The notes under the pieces were generated by a model. It did no database searches. It worked only from the letters and a program-made list of their open reading frames with translations, and was not told the origin of the DNA. This document shows, one piece after another, positions 1 through 5,526 of a DNA stretch of 14,665 bases. The translations under genes were made by a program, and so were the position numbers. The first letter of the stretch is position 1. The number at the start of each line of letters is the position of its first letter. Source of the DNA: Thermoflexus hugenholtzii JAD2 (GTDB taxonomy: Bacteria; Chloroflexota; Dehalococcoidia; SHYB01); assembly GCA_945861815.1 (NCBI GenBank), contig CAMAVV010000019.1:1-14665 (forward strand), read 5' to 3'.

Positions 1-13
1 TAACGTTGCTGGC

Positions 14-67
14 GGGCTGGGCTTAGCCCAGCCCCTACTATTGGGCCAGTTTGAGACTGGCCCCTAC
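14..67. repeat. Two tandem palindromic units downstream of moaE
   Basis: Two hairpins lie side by side. The first has a 9-bp perfect stem (14-22 with 26-34, 3-nt loop). The second has an 8-bp perfect stem (43-50 with 56-63, 5-nt loop). Each is followed by the same CCCCTAC (32-38 and 61-67), giving a 29-nt period; on the minus strand each unit reads GTAGGGG plus a stem. Stem sequences differ while the flank is conserved, as in a dispersed palindromic repeat family. They lie just 3' of moaE and could end or stabilise its transcript, but there is no T-tract, so a classic terminator is not supported. Confidence 0.7.
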
Positions 68-90
68 GAGGAACACAGCGAGGAGAGGGC

Positions 91-507
91 TTACGCGCCC
101 TTACTTCTGACCCACTCGGCCCCTTCGTTCCACACTTCCTTCTTCCAGATGGGGACAAGCTCCTTGATGCGCTCGACGGCGTAGAGGCAGGCGTCGAACC
201 CCTCACGGCGGTGCTTGGAGGCGACGGCGACGATGAGGCTCGTCTCGCCCACCTTCAGCTTGCCGATGCGGTGGACGATGGAGACGTCCTCCACCTGAGG
301 CTTCTTCTTCACCTCTTCCGCAATGGCCCGCATCTGCTCCTCAGCCATCTCCGGGTAGGCCTCGTAGTCCAGGTAGTCCACCGTGCGCCCCTCGTTGTGG
401 AGGCGCACCGTGCCCATGAAGGTCGTCACTGCCCCGTGCTCTTTGATGACGAGGCTTTTGATGACGGGCTCGGCTGTAATCATGTCGCGGGTAATCTTTA
501 TGAGCAT
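91..507 (-). CDS. moaE: Molybdopterin synthase catalytic subunit MoaE
   Basis: This is the large subunit of molybdopterin synthase. With thiocarboxylated MoaD it inserts two sulfurs into precursor Z (cPMP) to make molybdopterin in the cytoplasm. The 138 residues are close to family length (E. coli 150). Visible motifs are GAVTTFMGTVR (25-35), HRIGKLKVGE (79-88), KHRREGFDA (98-106) and PIWKKE (119-124). K122 aligns with the active-site lysine of E. coli MoaE (K119), and R35 lies in the substrate-contacting segment. The ATG overlaps the last base of the moaD stop (TAATG), so translation is probably coupled; its Shine-Dalgarno lies inside moaD. No other moa/moe gene is in the window, so the rest of the pathway must be elsewhere. 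Identification is firm. Confidence 0.95.
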   Translation of the reverse strand: MLIKITRDMITAEPVIKSLVIKEHGAVTTFMGTVRLHNEGRTVDYLDYEAYPEMAEEQMRAIAEEVKKKPQVEDVSIVHRIGKLKVGETSLIVAVASKHRREGFDACLYAVERIKELVPIWKKEVWNEGAEWVRSKGA

Positions 508-755
508 TACGCGCCTCCGCTTACCGGCGGGATGAAGGCCGTCTCGTCGCCATTCTTCAACGGGTGCGCATGGTCAACGTAGACGCGATTGACCGCCACA
601 ACCGTCTGTGAAGGGTTGGGACAAAACGCCGGGTAACGCTTCATGACCGCGCCAACCAAATCGCCGACGGTTGCCTTCTCCGGCAGTTCATAGTCGTCGG
701 TGTTTTTGCCAACGCGCTCACGGTAGAGCGCGAAGTATCGGGCGTGGACCTTCAC
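507..755 (-). CDS. moaD: Molybdopterin synthase sulfur-carrier subunit MoaD, with Gly-Gly-Ala C-terminus
   Basis: This is a small ubiquitin-fold sulfur carrier of molybdopterin synthase. Family members are adenylated and thiocarboxylated on a C-terminal Gly and then donate sulfur within the MoaD-MoaE complex. It has 82 residues, normal length. The start MKVHARYFALYRE, the VAVNRVYVDHAHPL segment and the end FIPPVSGG are typical. The start is GTG (755-753), preceded by AGAAGG about 9 nt upstream. The oddity is that one Ala follows the Gly-Gly: the last codons are GGA GGC GCG TAA. Canonical MoaD ends exactly at Gly-Gly, so this protein either needs trimming or uses a variant activation. ThiS and CysO-type carriers share the fold, but adjacency to moaE makes MoaD by far the best call. 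Confidence 0.92.
   Translation of the reverse strand: MKVHARYFALYRERVGKNTDDYELPEKATVGDLVGAVMKRYPAFCPNPSQTVVAVNRVYVDHAHPLKNGDETAFIPPVSGGA
514..518 (-). promoter_or_regulatory. moaE ribosome binding site embedded in the moaD Gly-Gly codons
   Basis: On the minus strand GGAGG lies 6 nt before the moaE ATG. The same bases are read in moaD as GGA GGC, its terminal Gly-Gly. This is a perfect Shine-Dalgarno at ideal spacing, supporting translational coupling of the pair. Confidence 0.8.
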
Positions 756-779
756 GGCGGGTATCCTTCTAGCACGCTT

Positions 780-785
780 ATTATA
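780..785 (-). promoter_or_regulatory. Possible -10 element for moaDE
   Basis: The minus strand reads TATAAT here, a perfect -10 hexamer that would start RNA near 773, about 18 nt before the moaD GTG. No acceptable -35 is seen at 16-19 bp and there is no extended TG, so support is partial. Confidence 0.3.
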
Positions 786-795
786 CGGAACCCAT

Positions 796-881
796 TGTCA
801 CCCTGAGCGTTCCTGGTCTGCCAGGAGGGGAATGCGTCGATGGACTCGCAGGCCCTTCATCGCGGACTCTTCAGGGTGACA
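796..881. repeat. Long-range inverted repeat with internal hairpin
   Basis: TGTCACCCTGA (796-806) is repeated exactly in inverted orientation at 871-881, an 11-bp perfect pair about 64 nt apart. Inside it TCCTGG/CCAGGA (811-816 with 821-826) forms a 6-bp hairpin with a 4-nt loop. The element fills the space between moaD and the CoA-transferase that ends at 888. From memory, the TGTCACCCTGAG core recurs as an intergenic repeat in several environmental genomes, so this is probably a mobile or REP-like palindromic element. It has no T-tract and no coding potential that I trust. Confidence 0.6.
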
Positions 882-887
882 GGCAAG

Positions 888-2099
888 CTACTTCAGCACT
901 TCCCGCTGCATCATCTCCTGCACGCGCGCTTCGGGGATGCCGAGCATCGTGCTGAAGAAGCGGAGGTTATCCTGGCCGTAAGGCTGGCCCATGCGCCGCA
1001 GGGCTCCAGGCGTCCTGTTCAGCCGCCACGGGATGCCGTAGGTGATCTGGTCTTTGGTGATTGTCGGGTCCAGGATCTCGATGTTTGCGCGGCGGTAGGC
1101 GTCATGCGGGTCGAGGTAGGCGTCCCCCACGCTCATGACGCGTGCGGCGGCAACGCCGTGCTCCTGCAAGAGCTTCACCGCATCGTCGGGCTGTCGCTGC
1201 CGGCTCCACTCTTGGATAAGCGCATCGAGCGCCTTGCGATTCTTGCGCCGCAGTTCGAAGGTGCGGAAGCGCGGGTCGTCGACAAGCTCGGGCCGCTGGA
1301 AGGCCTTGCACATGCCGCGCCATTCCTCATCCGTCCTCACCGCGATCGATATCCAGGCGTCTTCGCCATCCGAGCCATAGACGCCGTGGGGCGCCATCAC
1401 CGGATGCGTGTTCCCCCGCAACGCCGGCAGCTTGCCCCACATCTGGTACTCCAACATCGCCTCGCCGATGAGCCCCGTCAGCACCTCGAAGAAGGAGAGG
1501 TCAATCAATTGTCCTTCGCCCGTCGCCTGCCGGTGATAGATGCCCATCAGCACCGCATAGGCCCCCGCAACGCCCATCACAGGGTCAGGGTCCCAAAAGC
1601 TCGTCATCAGTTCGCCCGTCTCCGGGTAGCCCACAAGGCTGTCGCTGCCCGCCACCGCGTTCACCGATGGCCCATAGCCCACCAAATCCTTGCGCGGCCC
1701 GGTGAGGCCCGCCGCCGAAATGGTCGCCATGACGATGTCCGGGCGCAACGGCCTGACGTGCGCATAGGTGAGCTTGAGCTTCTCCATCGCCCGCGGCGCG
1801 ATGTTGCAGACGAAGACGTCCGCCGTCCTGACGATCTCGCGGAACAAGGCGTTCCCTTCCGGGTTGCCGAGGTTGATGGAGATATAGTGGTCGCGGCTGC
1901 GCGGGTGGCGGTGAAGCTCCAAGAACTGTCGCAAGGGGCCGCGATGGGCCTTGGAAAAGCGCCCGAAGTCGGTGCCGAAGACTGACTCGATGCGGATAAC
2001 CTCCGCGCCCATATCGCCAAGGGAGGAACAGAGCTGCGGCCCTGCCCATACCTGGCTGATCTCCACGACGCGCAGTCCGGCAAGAGGAAAGTCGCCCAT
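888..2099 (-). CDS. Class III (CaiB/BaiF) acyl-CoA transferase, first paralog
   Basis: This is a family III CoA-transferase, which moves CoA between carboxylic acids through an Asp-acyl anhydride. It has 403 residues, normal family length (390-430). Visible family features are GLRVVEISQVWAGPQLCSSL (8-27), LGDMGAEVIRIE (27-38), ISINLGNPEG (73-82), GLTGP (131-135) and TGEGQLIDLS (193-202). D172 falls 21 residues before the Thr of TGEGQ, the same spacing as the catalytic Asp169 in oxalate CoA-transferase Frc, so the nucleophile is present. The ATG at 2099 is chosen because homology begins there; it lies 2 nt after the stop of the upstream paralog, with AGGGG about 10 nt before it. An in-frame opening up to 2321 lies inside that paralog. 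Substrates cannot be deduced. It is probably co-transcribed and may be the partner subunit of the neighbouring paralog. Confidence 0.9.
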   Translation of the reverse strand: MGDFPLAGLRVVEISQVWAGPQLCSSLGDMGAEVIRIESVFGTDFGRFSKAHRGPLRQFLELHRHPRSRDHYISINLGNPEGNALFREIVRTADVFVCNIAPRAMEKLKLTYAHVRPLRPDIVMATISAAGLTGPRKDLVGYGPSVNAVAGSDSLVGYPETGELMTSFWDPDPVMGVAGAYAVLMGIYHRQATGEGQLIDLSFFEVLTGLIGEAMLEYQMWGKLPALRGNTHPVMAPHGVYGSDGEDAWISIAVRTDEEWRGMCKAFQRPELVDDPRFRTFELRRKNRKALDALIQEWSRQRQPDDAVKLLQEHGVAAARVMSVGDAYLDPHDAYRRANIEILDPTITKDQITYGIPWRLNRTPGALRRMGQPYGQDNLRFFSTMLGIPEARVQEMMQREVLK

Positions 2100-2101
2100 C
2101 G

Positions 2102-3313
2102 CTAGATGACCCCTGCCTTCTTTAGCGTCGCCATCCTGCTTTTCGAGAGGCGCAAGAGCCCTCCAAATATTTCTTGATTGTGCTGTCCGAGCCGGGGCGG
2201 GTCGGTGAAGCGCTGTGGCGGCGTGCGCCCCATCTGCGCCACAGGGCCGGGGACGCTCCACGGGCGCCCGTGGCCGTCCTTCACCTGCTGCCAGTAGCCC
2301 CGGGCCTTCAGGTGGTCCCACCGCAGCGTCTCATCCACGCGTTGCACCGGATGCCACGGGATGCCGCGCGATTGGCACATCTCCCACAGCTCCGCTTTCG
2401 TGTACTTGGCCAGCCACGGCTTGATGAGCGCGTCCACCTCGTCAGGGTACTCGTAGCCCATCTTGTACCTATCCAGGTAGCGCTCTTCTTTCGACCACGC
2501 CGGGCTGCCCATCAGTTCGACGAAGCGGTCCCAATGATGCTGGTTCGCGATGATGAGGGCGAAGTAGCCGTCTTTGCAGGGCAGGATGGCATAGGGATAG
2601 AGGTTCTGGACGCGATGCCCACGGCGGCTTGGGATGGCGCCGCTCTCCAGATAGACGATCGTCTCCATGCCGTTATTGAAGGTGTTCATCGCCTCCACCG
2701 CCGAGATGTCCACATGCTGGCCTTTGCCATCGCGGCGGCGCGCGATGAGGGCAAGCATCGTCGCAGGAGCGCCATTCAGCCCTCCCCAAAAGTCGCCTCG
2801 GTCATAGGGCATCGCCAGCGGGTAGCTCTCCGCCTTGCCGATGCGGTGGGTCGTTGCGCTGGCAGCGGTGGCGTTGATGGCATACCCCTTGTAGTTGGCG
2901 TATGGCCCGTCCTGCCCAAAGACCGTCACCGAGGTGAAGACCAGCCTAGGGTTGAGCGCCTTCACATCCTCGTAGCGAAGGCCCAGCCGTTCAAGTTCTC
3001 GGGGGAGGTAGTTGTGCACCAGCACATCGCACTTGGGGATGAGCGTCCGCACTAACTTGCGGCCCTGGGGCCTTGTGATATCGAGCGTGACGCCCTTTTT
3101 GTTGGCGTTCAGATAGAGGAAGAGGCCGCTGTCCTCTGGACTGGCATCCTTGGCAGGAAAGGGCCCGTGCCGACGCGCCGAATCGCCGGAGGGCGGCTCG
3201 ACCTTTATGACCTCTGCGCCGTAATCGCCCAAGAGGCGCGCGCAGTAGGCGGCGGAGATAAAGTCGCCGAGTTCAAGAACGCGGATGCCGTGCAAGACCT
3301 GGGTGGAAGGCAT
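2102..3313 (-). CDS. Class III (CaiB/BaiF) acyl-CoA transferase, second paralog
   Basis: This is another family III CoA-transferase of 403 residues. Family features are GIRVLELGDFISAAYCARLL (9-28), LGDYGAEVIKVEPP (28-41), KKGVTLDI (72-79), VFGQDGPYANYKG (131-143) and DGKGQHVDIS (195-204). D174 of RGDFWGG (172-178) lies exactly 21 residues before D195 of DGKGQ, matching the catalytic Asp of Frc. The gene ends 2 nt before the next paralog, so the two are very likely translated together and may form one heteromeric enzyme, as known for SmtAB and BbsEF; this is inference. The ATG at 3313 has no convincing Shine-Dalgarno (the leader is C-rich), but no better start exists. A 72-nt gap with short 5-bp hairpins separates it from the oxidoreductase upstream. 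Confidence 0.9.
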   Translation of the reverse strand: MPSTQVLHGIRVLELGDFISAAYCARLLGDYGAEVIKVEPPSGDSARRHGPFPAKDASPEDSGLFLYLNANKKGVTLDITRPQGRKLVRTLIPKCDVLVHNYLPRELERLGLRYEDVKALNPRLVFTSVTVFGQDGPYANYKGYAINATAASATTHRIGKAESYPLAMPYDRGDFWGGLNGAPATMLALIARRRDGKGQHVDISAVEAMNTFNNGMETIVYLESGAIPSRRGHRVQNLYPYAILPCKDGYFALIIANQHHWDRFVELMGSPAWSKEERYLDRYKMGYEYPDEVDALIKPWLAKYTKAELWEMCQSRGIPWHPVQRVDETLRWDHLKARGYWQQVKDGHGRPWSVPGPVAQMGRTPPQRFTDPPRLGQHNQEIFGGLLRLSKSRMATLKKAGVI

Positions 3314-3385
3314 AGGGGCCGGGCAAGGCTAGCATCCCCCGAGAAGCAGAGTCAAGGGAAATCCCTGAGCCATCGGCGCTCCGAT

Positions 3386-4396
3386 TCAATTGCCCACAAA
3401 GGGCGTCATGACCTCTTTGCGGAACTTCTCGGCGAGGCGGCGGTGGAAGGGACGCGGCGTCATGAGGATGAAGTGCGTCACGCCGGCGGCCACGTACTGA
3501 TGGAGCTGTTCCACGATCTGCGCTCCGTTGCCCATGAGGGCGCCTGCCCGAGCGCGAACCTCCAGCGAATCGCCAGGCATGGAGTTGCGTGCCTGGGCGA
3601 AGGTCTGTCTCTTTTCCTGGGATGTGATCCGCAACATGCTTGCATCCAGCGCTCGGCGCACTTCCGCTGCATCGTCGCTCAACTGCAAGGCGATGTAAAC
3701 GGCGCATTCGATCTGCTTGGGGTCGCGCCCTGCATCGCGCGCCTTCGCCTCCAAACGCGTGATTCGCTCCTTGGCGAATGCAGGCGTTGCGACGGCGCAC
3801 CATGTTTGGGCGTACTTCGCCGCGAGGTCTACGCCGCTGTCGCCGACAGCCGCCAGCAGGATAGGCGGGCGCGGCTTTTGCACCGGCGCCGGCGCAAAGG
3901 GGGCGTTTTGCAATTGGTAATACTTCCCGGCGTACGAAAAGTGCGGATTTCTCAACAGGCCATCGAGGATCTCAACGGCTTCGCCCAGGCGCGCCTGGCG
4001 CTCCTTGAGCGCGGGAAAGGGTATCCCGAAGGCATCGTGCTCACCCTTCGACCATGCGCCGCCTATGCCGATATCGAGCCGTCCGTTGCTCACGACATCG
4101 AGGGTTGTGGCGATCTTGGCAAGCATCGAAGGATGGCGATACGTCACGCCGCTCACCAGAACGCCCAAACGCAGGCGCTTGGTGACGGCTGCGAGCGCCG
4201 TGATGAGCGTCCATCCCTCCATCATCGGCGTCTCAGCGTTAGGAGCGGTTCCAACACCCATCAAATGGTCGGAGGAGTAATACGTGGAGAAGCTAAGGTC
4301 CTCAAGCGTCCGGGCGACTTCCACCACCTGCTCGAAAGTGGAAAAGCCCATCGTGCCGCCCATGCTGAATCGCACCGCTGTGGCGTCTTTTGGCAT
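3386..4396 (-). CDS. LLM-class (luciferase-like) flavin/F420-dependent oxidoreductase
   Basis: This is a TIM-barrel luciferase-like monooxygenase family protein of 336 residues, the usual length. Features are an N-terminal beta strand (RFSMGGTMG, 9-17), STYYSSDHLMG (37-47) with D43-H44, LRLGVLVSGVTYRHPSMLAK (75-94), and the family core GRLDIGIGGAW (105-115) followed by GIPFP and the ERxxRLxExxxIL helix. It probably uses F420 or FMN in an oxidation or oxygenation; the sequence alone does not separate these or name the substrate. ATG at 4396 is preceded by AGGAA at 6-nt spacing. It lies upstream of two CoA-transferases in the same orientation, suggesting joint action on an organic acid or its CoA ester. 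Several bacterial lineages, SAR202 among them, carry many such paralogs. Confidence 0.9.
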   Translation of the reverse strand: MPKDATAVRFSMGGTMGFSTFEQVVEVARTLEDLSFSTYYSSDHLMGVGTAPNAETPMMEGWTLITALAAVTKRLRLGVLVSGVTYRHPSMLAKIATTLDVVSNGRLDIGIGGAWSKGEHDAFGIPFPALKERQARLGEAVEILDGLLRNPHFSYAGKYYQLQNAPFAPAPVQKPRPPILLAAVGDSGVDLAAKYAQTWCAVATPAFAKERITRLEAKARDAGRDPKQIECAVYIALQLSDDAAEVRRALDASMLRITSQEKRQTFAQARNSMPGDSLEVRARAGALMGNGAQIVEQLHQYVAAGVTHFILMTPRPFHRRLAEKFRKEVMTPFVGN

Positions 4397-4459
4397 ATGT
4401 ATTCCTAGGGGCGAAGGAGCTTAGGAAGGCGGGAACATAGGAGGCAATCTTCCTGCCGC

Positions 4460-4490
4460 CCTGACTTCCCGACTTCCCATGTTCCTACGT
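4460..4490. repeat. Degenerate CTGACTTCC/TTCCTACG repeat, copy A
   Basis: Between the PAC2 gene and the oxidoreductase, the plus strand carries CCTGACTTCC (4460-4469), a second CGACTTCC, and GTTCCTACGT (4481-4490). Both 10-mers recur exactly at 11035-11044 and 11048-11057, where the spacer is 3 nt rather than 11 nt. GGAACAT at 4432-4438 is also the inverse of ATGTTCC at 4479-4485. This is a low-complexity dispersed intergenic repeat with no visible promoter in it. Confidence 0.55.
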
Positions 4491-4503
4491 TCCAATCCTG
4501 TTC

Positions 4504-5415
4504 TCAATTTTTCGAGGCGTCGTCCTCTGGCTCTGTGCGCTTGAGGAGCTTGTCGATCTCCTCGGCAAAGGCGCGCGGCAGTTCGGGAACCGATGGCCCG
4601 TGGGACTGTTCCTGCTGCTGGGAGGCCATCTCCCCATCGAACTGCTGCTCCAGGCGCTTCACGTAGGTGCTCAGCTCAACGCTCATCGCCACGGCATTCG
4701 TCGCCTCCGCCTCAAAGTCCTGCGCCTGGCGCGCCAGCGGCTCCAAAGGGAGGTCGAAACCCACGGTTGCCCTGATCTGGCGCGCGAGGGAGTAGGTAAC
4801 CTTGAGATTCGCCATGCGCTCCACGTAGTGCGCTGCATGGCCCCAGATGTTGATGTGGCCGAGGCCGCGCTCTTTGCACGCCTCCACAAAGACCGCGTTG
4901 ATGCCGACCGGGCCCTGGTAGGAACTTTCAGTAAGCCGCAGGCCATGGAGACGCGGCTTGAGGTCCTCGCGGCTGACGATAGCGGAGAGCGGCGCATCTC
5001 GCGTGTGTGGGGCAGCGGCGAGCAGGCTGCCAAGGGTAACGACGGCATCCATCTCATACGGCGCCATCACCCGCATCAGGAGATCAAGGTAGGTACGCCA
5101 TCGCAGGCTAGGTTCGCTCCCAACGAAAAAGATGATGTCGTGCGCCCCCCTGGGGTCAGACCAGTAGTAGAAGTCGTTCGCCGGCCAGCGGATGACCCGT
5201 TGCCCCTGGGCATTGTTGTAGGCCACCGGGCGAACCGAGGTGAAGTCATAGAACTCCTCCGGGTCGATGGAGGCAAACTTGGTCGCATGGAGGTGGGACA
5301 CCATATAGCGGATGGCGCGCGTCGCCCCCTCCTGCGCATCGGTGAAGCCGGCGAATGCGCCGATCCACACCGGTTTTCGCAGTGGCGGTCGCTCCGTGAT
5401 CTGCAGATAGTCCAT
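4504..5415 (-). CDS. PAC2 family protein (proteasome-assembly-chaperone-like fold)
   Basis: This 303-residue protein of the PAC2 family (Pfam PF09754) is named after eukaryotic proteasome assembly chaperone 2. Bacterial members, common in actinobacteria and Chloroflexota, have no firmly assigned role. Signature segments are PVWIGAFAGFTDAQEGAT (15-32), PEEFYDFTSVRP (52-63), IIFFVGSEPSLRW (94-106), VVTLGSLLA (125-133), YQGPVGINAVF (166-176) and GHAAHYVE (192-199). The C-terminal third (about 225-303) is Gln/Glu-rich and probably helical or coiled, then acidic, as in bacterial homologs. ATG at 5415 is preceded by GGAAAGGG. It follows the terminator at 5471-5503, so it starts its own unit and may be read through into the oxidoreductase 107 nt downstream. 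Family call firm, function unknown. Confidence 0.88.
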   Translation of the reverse strand: MDYLQITERPPLRKPVWIGAFAGFTDAQEGATRAIRYMVSHLHATKFASIDPEEFYDFTSVRPVAYNNAQGQRVIRWPANDFYYWSDPRGAHDIIFFVGSEPSLRWRTYLDLLMRVMAPYEMDAVVTLGSLLAAAPHTRDAPLSAIVSREDLKPRLHGLRLTESSYQGPVGINAVFVEACKERGLGHINIWGHAAHYVERMANLKVTYSLARQIRATVGFDLPLEPLARQAQDFEAEATNAVAMSVELSTYVKRLEQQFDGEMASQQQEQSHGPSVPELPRAFAEEIDKLLKRTEPEDDASKN

Positions 5416-5470
5416 CGCTGCCCTTTCCGATTGAGCGGAAGTCTAGCATCAGCATATCAGGAAAAACAAG

Positions 5471-5503
5471 AAGGCCCCCGCCGAAACTCTCGGCGGGGGC
5501 CTT
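5471..5503 (-). terminator. Strong intrinsic terminator of the substrate-binding protein gene
   Basis: A 14-bp perfect GC-rich stem (5471-5484 with 5490-5503) has a 5-nt loop. On the minus strand it is followed by CTTGTTTTTC. It lies 24 nt after the stop codon at 5527. The plus-strand flank has only three T, so the site is chiefly minus-directed. Confidence 0.93.
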
Positions 5504-5526
5504 TCACCAATCTGTTTGCGCGACGT

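Noticed and set aside
840..1985. Long open frame on the plus strand opposite the first CoA-transferase
   Set aside because: It is antisense to a gene with clear family motifs, is Arg/His/Ala-rich and has no recognisable domain; GC-rich genes commonly leave such open opposite frames.
2100..2321. Upstream extension of the first CoA-transferase to an ATG at 2321
   Set aside because: The extra 74 residues lie within the preceding paralog, are low-complexity Pro/Arg/Ala, and precede the normal family N-terminus at 2099.
3372..3385. ATCGG/CCGAT 5-bp hairpin just after the oxidoreductase stop as a terminator
   Set aside because: The stem is short, there is no T-tract on the minus strand, and the next gene is only 72 nt away in the same direction.
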